Shown in pieces: positions 11,522 to 21,711 of a DNA stretch of 64,000 nt. How positions within the stretch are numbered: position 1 is the first letter of the stretch; each line of letters opens with the position of its first letter. Both the position numbers and the translations under genes were made by a program. The notes beneath the pieces are model-generated. The model was not told the DNA's origin. It did not search any database and worked only from the letters and a program-made list of their open reading frames with translations. The DNA is taken from contig CM067374.1 of assembly GCA_034401795.1 (NCBI GenBank), positions 133,012,300 to 133,076,299 of the forward strand. Reading direction: 5' to 3'. This stretch comes from Chaetoderma sp. LZ-2023a (lineage: Eukaryota > Mollusca > Caudofoveata > Chaetodermatida > Chaetodermatidae).

Positions 11522-11938
11522 AATTCACCTTTCCAGAGTATTCATCCATCATCTGACCTCGTATGACGTCATAATCAGCCCAGCGCGTGTATGATGACGT
11601 CACAATCATTACGTCACAGATGGTTCCATATAGACCGTCACCGAATCTCAAATACACCGACACGTTGTATGAATTGTATTTCTTTGTAATTGATTGCTAT
11701 TTAATAAACATGTTGTTGAATATTTTGAAACTAATTTGACTGGGCGTTGTTGCTGCCTTAGGCAGCAACAGCACCCAGTCAAATCGGTTTCAAAATATTC
11801 AACAGCTTAAATTTGTAGGTTTTTTTGGAAATTGATAGCCAGGGTGTTCAGAGATCGGTCGATCCCAACACGAGCGAAGTGTGGGTGGAGCTTAGCTAGA
11901 GATGGGCGGGACATAGCTAAAACCGGAAATGTCCATTA
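11522..11938 (+). repeat. PF-A full copy
   Basis: Left end CACCTTTCCAGAG, then GTATGACGTCATAATCAGC and ATGATGACGTCACAATC. It has the subfamily segment TATAGACCGTCACCGAATC, the central hairpin (about 11712-11805), a GGGCGGGAC GC-box side and the right end AACCGGAAATGTCCATT. Confidence 0.9.
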
Positions 11939-12065
11939 TGTTATTGGCAGATTTCTAGCCGTGAATAGAGGTTAGGCAGACATGTTATATATATATATGA
12001 AACATTTGTATTTCGTACACTTTTTCGAGTAAAGTAAGGTTTTGAACTATTATGTTTAATGTATA

Positions 12066-12290
12066 TGTGATTTGCCTATTAAGTCCGAGAACTTGAATTC
12101 CATGAAAGTCAAGATGCAACTATATGATGCTACATGTGTTGTTTCCATAATACTGTATAATTGCAACAGCTGGGCAGTTCCAAGAGCTCTCTTGAGCTCT
12201 TGTCACAGCAAAACATCGGCGAACCATTACAAATCATCACTGGCCACATGGTCTAATAGCAAATGCAGCACTCTGCACACTGTGTAACGC
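12066..12290 (+). pseudogene. LINE type 1 fragment
   Basis: The frame from 12072 reads MKVKMQLYDATCVVSIILYNCNSWAVPRA, then degrades. It is homologous to the connection region of the LINE at 5352-6460 (LRLYNASCVSMMLYNCNSW). About 70 residues, with no other domain. Confidence 0.7.
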
Positions 12291-13857
12291 AGACGTATAG
12301 TGCAGTATTAAGCAGAATGAGTACTCTTCGAGGTAGCTCAGTGTTCCACCACCTAGATATATGCTGATGTGCTACATTCCCTTCCGTATAGTGCCTATCA
12401 CAGATAACTGACGGATATTTGTCTGAATGTGATAGAGTATGTGCCCGTGGCAAGTGTCCTTCACCTGTGGAAGGCGATTGGCCCCAATCTGTCGCCCCAT
12501 AAACCATCTGTTTGACACATCATTAGCCTATATGCCAGCACAGATGGTCTAGCGCTCAATTAGAGTGTCCAATGCTGTTACTTATTGGCCTGTTATAGTA
12601 TTATATCAGACATACCTGACCCTTGCCGATATGATGGCTATGGAGTTAAAGAACTGCCCCTTCATGCTCTCTGATAAGATCAATTTTCTAAACGAGCAGA
12701 GAATACAGCGGCAACAGATCTGCCACCAAGAAGGTGAGTGACTGTAACAAGAGAGACGGTGTCAACAGAATGGTATCATGACGGAACAATAAAGGTGCCA
12801 CAGAATGGGGCAGGCTCGCGTATAGGGCATACAACTGAACCTGGCCTCACAGATGTTACCTCAGAGGACGAGCTCTCGGATCATGAGCTAGAGATCATAT
12901 TGTTTGAGGAGGAAGAGCGTGAATGCAAGAAAGGCAAAACAACGACAGGATACTGACCCGTGATCACATGGTCCACGAAGCTGAAATATCCAAAATTAAT
13001 AGCTAGAAAGTCCAGAATATTGTAGCTGCCAAGCCATTCATAAGGAAATGAGCTCTTCTGCTTCTAGGGACGACTGCCACACACCCCACCCCACCACCCC
13101 ACTGATAGGCATTTAACTGGTGCCTCATAAGTGAATCCTGGACATTGGTAATTTATCACATCGAGAACCCTTAACTCTGGAGTAATGCTGAACATTGTCT
13201 GACTAACTTTCTTGGCGACTTTCACCGAACATGTCGTCGTTTTTACTTAAGCTGTTAACTCATCAACGAAATATTTCTTGATAAGATTTAGATCATACCT
13301 TCCAGAGTACAGGCACTCGATCAATGCATCTGTTAATTAGTTGCTGCTGTCACTTTGGTAACTTGTCTGCAGGTAGGTACAGTATCCTGACCGTTGAATG
13401 AATTCTCTCCGCTCTTCATTGAATCTCCTGCATAAGCTCATTGATGAGAGCTTTGATCAACTAAACCTTAATCGCAGCAAACATTTCTTACCTTGACAGC
13501 ATAGCAGACAGCATAAAACTTTATTAAAATCCTATAACTCTTTAGTGAATAAATTGTCATTTCATTTTTTTTAAATTAACCATGGTTAAGGTTTTTCACA
13601 AAAGAGTAAAAGTAAACTCTTAGTCCAAACTATGTAAGATTACTGAAAAATTTTGAAAATCGATTTCGTTTTGAAATGCAGACTTGTTCTAATCATCGTA
13701 TAGAAAGCCCTGTAACTTTTTATGGAACTCCAATAACTCTTTAGTGACTAAATTGTCACTTGAAAAAAGACTTAACTAACTTAACTAATTTAATGTTGTT
13801 GACGCCATCGTTGTCGGAAAAGTGATACCTGTATCTCACTTTCTCCTTCACAGGCGA
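12291..13857. other. No confirmed gene
   Basis: The acidic open frame 12738-12956 (+) contains EDELSDHELEIILFEEEERE but has no recognised family. At 13515-13760 the motif AACTCTTTAGTGAATAAATTGTCA is repeated twice (about 13533 and 13735), suggesting a decayed repeat. A CCCACCCC tract lies at 13083-13100. Confidence 0.35.
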
Positions 13858-14470
13858 GACAAGAATTGCCCCATTCGATGCAGACCAAAGGCATACCTCG
13901 CACTCATCTGCCCAATCATGGAATATTCTGCAGTGGTGTGGGAACCATATATCAAGTTATACAAGGGGTGGGTCTGGGTGGCATTGAACGAATGAGAGAG
14001 ACTGCTAGCGCACTGCTTGTTTCATTACCCGTTTTTTTGTTTTAAACATATTTTATTGTCAGTTAATAACAACTGGATTGAGTCACAAGTCAAACTTACT
14101 TAGATTCGATTCTTTCTCTAAATTCGACTCATTACCCGTGACTACAGGGCCCAATACACCTGGTTATGTCACAAAAATGTTGGAGGAGGAAGGTATCCCG
14201 ACCCTCCAAATCCAATCCCGCCGAAAACATGCACGGCTGACCCACGTGCATAAGGTAACTACAAGTCTGATTCCAGCGATCCATGCTAATATAAATTCCT
14301 CATACCCAGACAAGGAAGACAAATTATAGAGCTCAGAGATACGAACAATATGTATCCTGTAACATTGTACAGAAAGCATTGTACCAGATGCTTGAAGGTA
14401 CCGCCATGTAAAACTCAACAATTGGAGAAATCGTTCTTTAGAAGAACTGTTACATAGTGAAACCAATCTA
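13858..14470 (+). pseudogene. LINE fragment, C-terminal part
   Basis: Bases 13862-13965 read KNCPIRCRPKAYLALICPIM, then EYSAVVWEPY, the conserved 'AYLALVRPxxEYSAxVWDP' region after the RT domain. After an interruption, the frame 14078-14329 contains GPNTPGYVTKMLEEEGIPTL followed by RRKHARLTHVHKVTTSLI, and about 14426-14455 reads KSFFRRTVT. All three are successive parts of a CR1/jockey-like LINE C-terminus, broken by indels. Confidence 0.65.
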
Positions 14471-14650
14471 TAGTAAATAGTACGTTCAGGCCGCAATATC
14501 AGAGGCCAGTTATTCCGCCCTTAAATTAACTGCTGCACAGCCATTTGTTAGTTTCTGGAGTGTTTAAATATTGATACAGAAAGTTATTGTTTTAGTTTAA
14601 TTACGAATACGGGTAAAATTTAATTAATTATATATGGTTATTAATTTATA

Positions 14651-14726
14651 GGGACCTCAGCAGGTACATGACGTTGTCTCAACGTTGAATCCACGTTGAC
14701 ATCACGTCATCGTACCTGCTGGGACC
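14651..14726. repeat. Short CAACGTTG hairpin element
   Basis: GGACCTCAGCAGGTACATGA pairs with ATCGTACCTGCTGGGACC. The interior contains CAACGTTG and CCACGTTG repeats and ATGACGT/ACGTCAT. Such short AACGTTGA palindromic elements are common in aquatic genomes. Confidence 0.6.
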
Positions 14727-14790
14727 ACAATATTCAGGACACAACTAATGAGCTAAAGCTTGGGTTTACGATATGTAGAATCCGGACACC

Positions 14791-14837
14791 TAATGGGCAA
14801 TTCTAGTTTTAGCTATGCCCGCCCATCGCTAGCTAAG
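14791..14837 (-). repeat. PF-A copy, part 1 of 2 (split by insertion)
   Basis: TTCTAGTTTTAGCTATGCCC..GCTAGCTAAG is the GC-box end of a reverse PF-A copy. The rest of the same copy continues at 22439 after the 7.6-kb element. GCTAAG (14832-14837) is one half of the target duplication. Confidence 0.8.
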
Positions 14838-15558
14838 AGTAGTTAAGGGTGGGGCTGCTCGTTATTGTTCTTCCCAGCAGGGGGGTCTTCGAGAACAATG
14901 GGTTTTTCAGGAGAACAAAAGAAAAGCTTGCGGAATGGAATATTGAGAACAATGGCGCACAGAACGCCACGCATTCTAGATAACAATGGCGTCCAGCGGC
15001 ACACGTTTTTCTCGATAACAATGACGTCCAGCCGCACATGTAGATTCGCTCTGGAATGTTCTATTATTTTGAATGAGTTAACCCTTAAAAGTATAAAAGT
15101 TGTGTATTTTACGTTTGAACGTAGTGGCGGCGGTCCCCCCTCTGCGGTTATCTACCGTGGTAGATAATGTAAAAATAATAAGAGAGTAATGTAAAAGAAT
15201 AGAGTTTAAGAGGTGGTCCGATAACGGAGGTCGTATGAGGAGGAGGATGTAAGAGGAATTACGGTATTGATGTTTGAAAATAATTTGACTGTTTCGTCGC
15301 TAACGTTATTAGTAAACTGTAGAATATTTAGAGACTGTCTGTATGCTGTTAGTTAGCAACAGCTACCAGACAGATTAGCATCAAAATATTAAAAATAATG
15401 TATTAATGGTATGTACGGTTGGAATGGTAACCAAGACTTGGTGGTGATGGATTGTATCATGGGTTAAAAAGAAGTTAACCATTTCACCGATGAATATATA
15501 TCTCATTTTCATCGATACCATACAGGAAAACTGTTGAATATTTTGAAAATAATTTGAC
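14838..15558 (+). repeat. Left TIR of the 7.6-kb element
   Basis: Inverted copy of 21712-22438, nearly identical. It includes an open frame (14865-15167), four AACAATG motifs, a GTTAACCC.. segment, an inner hairpin (AGACTGTCTGTATGCTGTTA/TAGCAACAGCTACCAGACAG, about 15330-15382), and the PF-A-like core CTGTTGAATATTTTGAAAAT at its inner end. Confidence 0.9.
14865..15167 (+). other. Conserved open frame within the TIR
   Basis: 100 codons. The same frame is open in the opposite TIR (22427-22110, 105 codons) with only a few substitutions, beginning SSRTMGFSGEQKKSLRNG and ending in GGGPPS.VIYRGR. No family is recognised. Openness in both copies may simply reflect recent common origin or gene conversion of the TIRs, so protein status is unproven. 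Confidence 0.3.
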
Positions 15559-15659
15559 TGCCTGTGTCAGTTGAGGCGGAATGCTATAGTATTCCTCCTC
15601 AGTTGATATTGCTGGATGATTATGAGGGTGATGCTAGCGTACTTGTTTACCAGGTATGC

Positions 15660-15838
15660 ATGATGTACGAATATTTTGATAATTTGTTGCTGAATATTTT
15701 GATAATTTGAGTGGTAGCTGAATATTTTGATAATTGGTTGCTGAATATTATGATAATCGGTTGCTGAATATTTTGATTGGTTGCTGAATAAATTGATTGG
15801 TTGCTGAATATTTTGAAAACGATTTGACTGTGTAAATT
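15660..15838 (+). repeat. Minisatellite (GGTTGCTGAATATTTTGAT)
   Basis: Six or more imperfect head-to-tail units of about 22-32 bp, each containing TGCTGAATATTTTGAT. They appear derived from the TTGAATATTTTGAAA core of the palindromic families and end with GAATATTTTGAAAACGATTT. Confidence 0.8.
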
Positions 15839-16313
15839 TTAATTTCTTATTAGGCGATGTTAGGTAAGAGAGAGGTGGTCTTATAACGGAGGTCGAAGGA
15901 GGAGGGAGGAATGCTATCTAGACCAGCAAAATGTGTTCCCCAGTCATTTAATTTTCAAAAATCAGACACGTACACAGTAATTTTTCCTATGCTATTATAT
16001 AGATAGTGTTTTCTATCGTATTTATGTCTCTAAAATGGCAGTCATTTAATTATTAAATTTTCAAAAATATGGACAAAATGCATTCCTTGTCAATGGCAAT
16101 GCATTAATCGACCACGAACAATAGTGTACAGATGCCCATTTAGAACAGTAGCATCCATCGACCACTTTTGACGGATCAGAATGTGATGTGTGAAGAGGTT
16201 TGTTGTGTGTAAAAACTTTATTACATTATTTATTTTTTTGAACAGATAAAGAGTTCTCTTTCGAATGATTTGTGGGCCCTGAAAAGGGCCGTGTTTTGGG
16301 ATAGGTCTCAGTC
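15839..16313. other. Element interior, no gene seen
   Basis: Contains GAGAGGTGGTCTTATAACGG and a GGTCG..AGGAGGAGGGAGGAATGC motif (about 15868-15912). The motif recurs near 15211-15250 and, diverged, near 18188-18235. Several CAGTCATTTAAT..TTTTCAAAA stretches (15945, 16038, 17694, 17833) are also internal repeats. Confidence 0.4.
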
Positions 16314-16625
16314 TTAGCAGATCCGCATAGGCGTGGTTGTCAGTTTGGTAACAAGATGCGTCATGTTTGCTTTTTGTATATCAGTCGGAGTATCACCGAT
16401 TACAGGACACCCATGCGGATACTGTTTGATTGATAATAGACAATAGCACTCCTTGCAGGTGTACACCATCTCTTTAGGTTCTGTTTTCTTGATCATATGC
16501 CTACAAACCCTCTCGTGTTTCGACCGTCGGCATATGGTGTCGCGGATGTCGACGGAACACCAACGACACCACACATACCCAGTGTCTGATCCGTCAAAGT
16601 TTGTACTGCTGGCCATTTTAGCCAA
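16314..16625 (-). CDS. Small zinc-finger-type protein of the 7.6-kb element
   Basis: 103 codons on the - strand starting MAKMASSTNF. Two cysteine/histidine knuckles are visible: WCRWC with RRSKHERVCRH (C-x2-C..H-x3-C, residues about 19-43), and YTCKEC with YPHGC (residues about 55-74). This spacing fits a pair of C2HC or treble-clef-like zinc fingers. No catalytic motif or signal peptide is seen. It may bind DNA or RNA for the element. The frame lies 0.75 kb inside the left TIR and points towards it. The segment just before its start (16618-16700) is duplicated at 17326-17403, so its promoter region may be copied. A host relic is possible, but its position between the TIRs favours a transposon gene. 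Confidence 0.5.
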   Translation of the reverse strand: MAKMASSTNFDGSDTGYVWCRWCSVDIRDTICRRSKHERVCRHMIKKTEPKEMVYTCKECYCLLSIKQYPHGCPVIGDTPTDIQKANMTHLVTKLTTTPMRIC

Positions 16626-17404
16626 ATGTACATTAACATTTACATTTATACCACATCGCTCTACTACAAAAAATATAAGGAATATCGCGTGAGATGAAAT
16701 CTGACTGCCTAATGCTACCTAACTACTCTGCAGTTACACATCCAACCACTTTGCGATGTTTAAACTGGAATGAGAAAATGGATTGAATTTGTACCATTTA
16801 TAGGAATATATGTACTGCGGCCGCAAATCTGCAACACGCGACCCGCATGCGGCCGCACATGTACGCATGCATTTTGGCATGTATGCGTGTTCAGGCATGT
16901 GCATATACTTGTTGCCATCCGCAACACGATCCCTCAAATCCGCAACATGCGCCCGCACATGTACGCATACATTTTGGCGTGTATGCGTGTTCAGGCATGT
17001 GCATATACTTGTTTCCATCAGCAACAAGTTAACAAGTCAACATCCATAACATGAGCCCGCAAATCAGCAACACGCGCCCGCATGCGGCCGCACATGTACG
17101 CATGCATTTTGGCATGTATGCGTGTACAGGCATGTGCATATACTTGTTGCCATCCGCAACAAGTTAACAAGTCAACATCCATAACACGAGTCCGCAAATC
17201 TGCAACACGCGCCCGCATGCGGCCGCACATGTACGCATGCATTTTGGCGTGTATGCGTGTTCAGGCATGCGCATATAGTTGTTGCCATCCGCTACACGCG
17301 CCCGCAAATCCGCAACACATTTTAGCCGAATGTACATTAACATTTACATTTATACTACATCGCTCTACTACAAAAAATGTAAGGAATATCGCATGAGATG
17401 ACTA
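16618..17404 (+). repeat. Duplicated flanks enclosing a 100-180-bp tandem array
   Basis: TTTAGCCAAATGTACATTAAC..GCTCTACTACAAAAAAT (16618-16700) recurs at 17324-17403. Between them, about four copies of a unit with CCGCATGCGGCCGCACATG, TACGCATGCATTTTGGC, GTATGCGTGTTCAGGCATG and TGCATATACTTGTTGCCATC are separated by CCGCAA-rich spacers. The many overlapping open frames here are products of the repeat, not genes. Confidence 0.85.
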
Positions 17405-18300
17405 GCGTCCTATCAAAAACTGTCACGTACTGGCCTACATATAATGACACATACATGCAGGCGAAAATCTTGGATATGTTCACGGGCTAGACGCGATGGA
17501 TCAGTTTGTTAAATGGTTTATGCGCATAAAAATATGTGCGCGTTAAAAAAGTATCCAGGGAAATATGTTTTCTCTGACCACCTCGTTATTGTGCATAAAG
17601 CATCTATGATTCGCTTTTAATCCTTCAATTTGTATGCAAACGCGTTAACCTTCATCTAAAACCCTCATACATGGAACTAAGCGGCTTCCTACCAGTCATT
17701 TAATTTTTTTAACAGAGAGCAAAGTACATCTCTATGCGGGTAAAATATAGCTAAGCCAAGCGATGTTGTATGCATAATATTATATAGATAATAATCATGC
17801 ATCTCGTATTTAAGGAGCGCTCTTTAAAGCGGCAGTCATTTAATTATTAAATTTTTAAAATTGTTATAAAAATAGTGGGAACAATGCCCACCATCGTCAT
17901 CGTTGACGAATAATGACGAGCACCCTTGTATCGTTTAACGTATTAGGTGGTCGATGCGGTCCCTCGTGGTTGTAGTAAAAAAGTATTTTGAAACTAAGCG
18001 GAATCGTGGCTTCCTATGTCAAATTGTCGCATTGAACAGCACTTTTTTAAGAGTTTGTGCGCACGAAGGCGCTAGTGAGAATTGTAGCTTCCTATGTCAA
18101 ATTAGTATCAAAACTATTCGCTTAAACTACCAATGCGCCATGATATAGGTTTGAAGAATCAGAAAATAACATCCCTGGAATGAGTGTAGAGGTAGTCGCA
18201 TAATTGAGGTCGAACGAGTTAGGAGGAGGAGGGATGATGTATGCTAGCGCGGTGCTGCCTGGCACGAGGGATGAGGTATACTAGCATACATGTTTACAAG
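17405..18300. other. Element interior, no gene seen
   Basis: AT-rich. GGCTTCCTATGTCAAATT and GCTTCCTATGTCAAATTAG (about 18009 and 18089) are a short direct repeat. An AGGAGGAGGGATGATGTATG tract near 18223 resembles 15240 and 15900. Confidence 0.4.
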
Positions 18301-18307
18301 GCCGACA

Positions 18308-18470
18308 ATGCGCGTTGTATGAATATTTTGAAAATAATTTGACTGAGGTGTTAGCGACAACTTTCTATCAAATCATTTCCATGATATTTAGTGAATATTT
18401 TGAAAATAATTTGACTGTCTGCATCAACTTTTGCTCAAATCGTTTCCATAATATTTTGCTAGGAAGTAGA
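18308..18470 (+). repeat. Two copies of the GAATATTTTGAAAATAATTTG core
   Basis: TGAATATTTTGAAAATAATT followed by TGACTG occurs at 18329-18354 and 18391-18416. Each is followed by C/T-rich TCAAATC.TTTCCAT sequence. These are single arms of the palindrome core. Confidence 0.7.
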
Positions 18471-18611
18471 TCCCTGGAATGTCTGAAACAACTCGCCATT
18501 CAGCCAGTTAAAGGTAATAAAACTAGGAAAAATTACCATGTCTGGGTACACGCAGTATGAATGCATTATGAGTACCTAGTCAATGAGACCCCGACAACAA
18601 AAATAATATAG

Positions 18612-18870
18612 TTGGCTAACCATTGTCTGGACATTGCGGCCGCAACCACCTACTACCAATGCCGACCATCATCACCACCACCATCACCATCACTACCATC
18701 CCTCTATAACCATCAGCACCACTACCCACTAAGCACCAACATCCATCACCAAGCATTAACCCCACCACCATCATCCACCACAACACCTATTTTCATCAAC
18801 CGCCAACCCCACCACCACTACCAACAGCATCAGCACTCCGATTTGTATATCGAGGGATGTGGGGGACCCG
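18612..18870 (+). repeat. CCA/CAC-rich low-complexity tract
   Basis: Dense ACCACCA/CATCACCA triplets. The 127-codon open frame here is Pro/His/Ser-rich only because of these triplets. The complementary GGTGGTGG composition recurs at 20500-20520 and 20815-20925. Confidence 0.8.
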
Positions 18871-19033
18871 GCTGGGAAGCTACAATCATCAAACACACGC
18901 ATAAAGAACCAATGTTTTATTTGTATCCATATCTTCACATTGAAGTAAATATTACATATGATAAAATGTATAGTTGCAGTAGCATAAACAAATAGTCAAT
19001 GTTCTGGAGATCAATTTATCGATGACTGATTCC

Positions 19034-19631
19034 TTATGGATCAGATCTATCGCCGACAGAATCATCATCATTATCCTCAGAATCTAGATGGTTCCTTATG
19101 TACTTCTTGGTCAGAAACTCTCGTTTTCGAAAAGCTGAGAAGACTGCTTCATCGTATGCGTACCCCTCGTCAATAAAATCTTTAATTTCCTGACGAATTA
19201 TTTTAATGAGCGTAGAGTTCTGCAATCTTCTCGACTGGAGCATTATGTCTATACACTTTGTAACTAAAGCATCAGCATATACGGAAATAGGCACATTGCC
19301 TACACCATGCGGGTCTGTGTCCACTTCGCCATCCTCATCTTCTAAACCCGATTGTTCAGCGTCTAAGACCTGCTTAATATTTTGAAATATGGTAAATAGT
19401 TCCTCATTGCCTATGTCTTCTTTTTCATCTTCACCTTCATCTTCACTCTCAGTCTCCGCTGAGTCATTACCGGCTTCACTCTCCGACACCGCTGACGCAT
19501 CATCTTCACTCTTCATCTCCACTGTCTAGATTTTCGCTATCTTCATCGTTATGGAATCGGATCTTATGCCGCTTCAGGTCATTTGACCTATTAAAAGTTG
19601 AACCACATTCAAAACATTTATGTCTCAGCAT
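19034..19631 (-). CDS. C2H2 zinc-finger/acidic protein of the 7.6-kb element (frame broken)
   Basis: An ATG at 19631 opens a 41-codon frame with a classic C2H2 finger (HKCFECGSTFNRSNDLKRH, then KIRFH) followed by an acidic run ending at TGA 19508-19506. The acidic run continues in a different frame (19522-19034, 162 codons) with alternating E/D/S (about the first 45 residues). After that comes a helical-looking region with ALVTKCIDIMLQSRRLQNST and an IRQEIKDFIDEGYAYDEAVF segment, ending at TAA. A single-base indel or a frameshift within the GATGAAGAGTGAAGATGATG tract would unite them. A candidate polyadenylation signal (AATAAA on the - strand) is at 18921-18916. C2H2-plus-acidic proteins of this layout recur in marine invertebrate genomes; a link to Polintons is inference from its place between the TIRs. 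Confidence 0.6.
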
Positions 19632-19659
19632 ATTGATTATAGGATAAATCTAGCAGGTA

Positions 19660-20150
19660 TTGCAGTTACACGTCCATCCCCTTTGCGATGTTTAAACTGG
19701 AAGGAGAAAAGGGATTGAATTTGTACCATTTATAGGATTATATGTACTACGGCCGCAAATCCGCAATATGCACCCGCAAATCCGCAACATGCGCCCGCAA
19801 TACGCATCATGCACCCGCAATCCACAACATACGCCTGCAAATCCGCAAATGCGGCCCGCATGCGGCCGCACATGTATGCATGCATTTTGGCGTGTATGCG
19901 TGTTCAGGCATGTGCATATACTTGGTGCCATCCACAACACACACCCGCAAATCTGCATCATGCGCCCGCAAGTCCGCAACATACACACACAAATCCGCAT
20001 CATGCGCCCGCAATCCACAACATATGCCCGCAATCCGCATCATGCTCCCGCAATCCGCATCACGCGCCCACAATCCGCAACATTCGCCCGCAAATTCACA
20101 ACATGCGGACCGCAGGCGTTCGCACATGTACGTATACATTTTAGCCAGCA
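19660..20150 (+). repeat. CCGCAAATCCGCAACAT tandem array
   Basis: More than 20 short units of the type CGCAA(T)CCGCA(A/T)CATGC around one CATGCGGCCGCACATG block (19858-19925) matching the array at 16800-17300. TTGCGATGTTTAAACTGGAA (19683) also repeats 16750. Open frames across it on both strands are repeat artefacts. Confidence 0.85.
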
Positions 20151-21030
20151 GAGCCAGTCATTCAGATGAAAAATTTTCAAAAAGTCTTCTGGCGCACGCA
20201 TGCGCACAAGGGCGCACACCGCGGCACGCACACACGCACAATGGTACAACGTATAACTAGCAGTATCGCGTATTAGCATGTGTTCATATGAGCGTGACCT
20301 TTATTAAATCCTCATGACCCTCGCCAACCTACATACCATTTTTCAGACACCGCACTCTCACACATTACGACCACAATGTCTAGACAAATGGATAGCTGTC
20401 TCAGTCAGTCATTCCGATGATAAATTTTCAAAGATAGTCTTCTCTAGGGTTGCAAGTATGAATATTAAGAAATTCGCTATGGGTTGTCGGGTGGGTGGGT
20501 GTTGGTGGTGGGGTTAATGCCTGGTGTTGGGTGTAGGTCGTAGTGTTGCACGCACGCACCTACGCACAATGTATAACTAGCAGTATCGCGTATTAGCACG
20601 TGTGCATACGAGCGACGCCTTTATTAAATCCTCATGACCCTCTTCAACCTATACGCCATTTTTTCAAACACAGAGCTCTCACACATTCCGACCAGAATGT
20701 CTAGATAAATGGATAGCTGTCAGAGTCAGTCATTCCGGTGATAAATTTTCAAAAATAGTCTTCTCTAAGGATGCAAGTATGAATATGAAGAAATTCGCTA
20801 TGGGCTGGTGGGTGCATGGGTGGTGGTGGTGGTGGGGTTAACGCATGGTGTTGGGTGTAGGTCGTAGTGGTGGTGGTGTGTGTTGGTGGTGATGATGGTG
20901 GTTGGTGGGGGGGGGGTGGGTTCCCGGCGCAATGACTAGACAAATGGATAGCCTGCAGTGCCAGTCATTCCAATAATAAATTTTCAAAGATAGTCTTCTC
21001 TTGTACTACAAATATGAATATGAAGAAAAT
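20146..21030 (+). repeat. ~320-bp tandem units carrying PF-B single arms
   Basis: GTATAACTAGCAGTATCGCG..CCTTTATTAAATCCTCATGA..ACAAATGGATAGCTGTC..CAGTCATTCC..GATAAATTTTCAAA..TAGTCTTCTCT occurs at about 20250-20470 and 20570-20790 (offset 320 bp). Partial copies lie at 20150-20200 and 20938-21010. CAGTCATTCC.GTGGTAAATTTTC..TAGTCTTCTCTTG is exactly one arm of PF-B, here without its partner. Confidence 0.8.
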
Positions 21031-21711
21031 GGACAAGGGTTAAGAAAGTCTCTAGCGTCCATGTAATGGCGCAACACGATGTGGTCGCTTAGGGCAGGAC
21101 TGAATTATATAGTAAAAAACATGGTTATAACGTATCACTGCTCTGTAGCCAAAAGGATATATTTATATTTGTAGTAAAAGGTCATCTATGATTATGCTAC
21201 TACGCTCAAAATGTTGCTCTTAATTGTCGTATCTTTAAGCATCGGTAAACAGCAATAGCCGGTGAGCGGGTGCACGCTTTATTATCGATTTTCACAAACT
21301 CTCGGCGAGGACGTTGTAATATCCCGTGCTTAGAACGAGACGGGTGGTATATTCTTATAGCATTCCTTAACACATGACATGTTTGTATCTCGATTCAAGA
21401 TTGATCTTGGTGCTTTAACATTCTTTCGTTATTAACACGTGCCGTGTTTGTAACTCGATTCAAGCTTGATCTCACGGCTATTCAAGACGTATGGATAAAT
21501 CATACGCAACAAATAATCTTTTTAGCATAAGTACGCTCGACATACAATTCTATAAACGGAACCCTCAGAGACATAATGACCACATTTTAACCATCGTATC
21601 TAAAACGTCTGATGTTATTGCAAAGTATTTAAACACAATTTGTGCGTAATGGCGGTTAAAAATTCAATCAAAATATTCAACAAAAATAGTTTTACTAATA
21701 CCGTTAACAAC
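21031..21711. other. Element interior, no gene seen
   Basis: Contains one short direct repeat (ACACGTGCCGTGTTTGTAAC with CTCGATTCAAG..TTGATCT at about 21435-21475 and, diverged, 21369-21405). No open frame of note. Confidence 0.4.

Noticed and set aside
16734-17396. Several overlapping Cys/His/Arg-rich frames
   Set aside because: All arise from the CGCATGCGGCCGCACATG tandem array; both strands are open because of the repeat.
18612-18995. 127-codon Pro/His-rich frame
   Set aside because: Caused by a CCA/CAC triplet tract, which recurs as GGT on the other strand nearby.
19692-20279. Overlapping 100-172-codon frames on both strands
   Set aside because: CCGCAAATCCGCAACAT tandem repeat; no domain.
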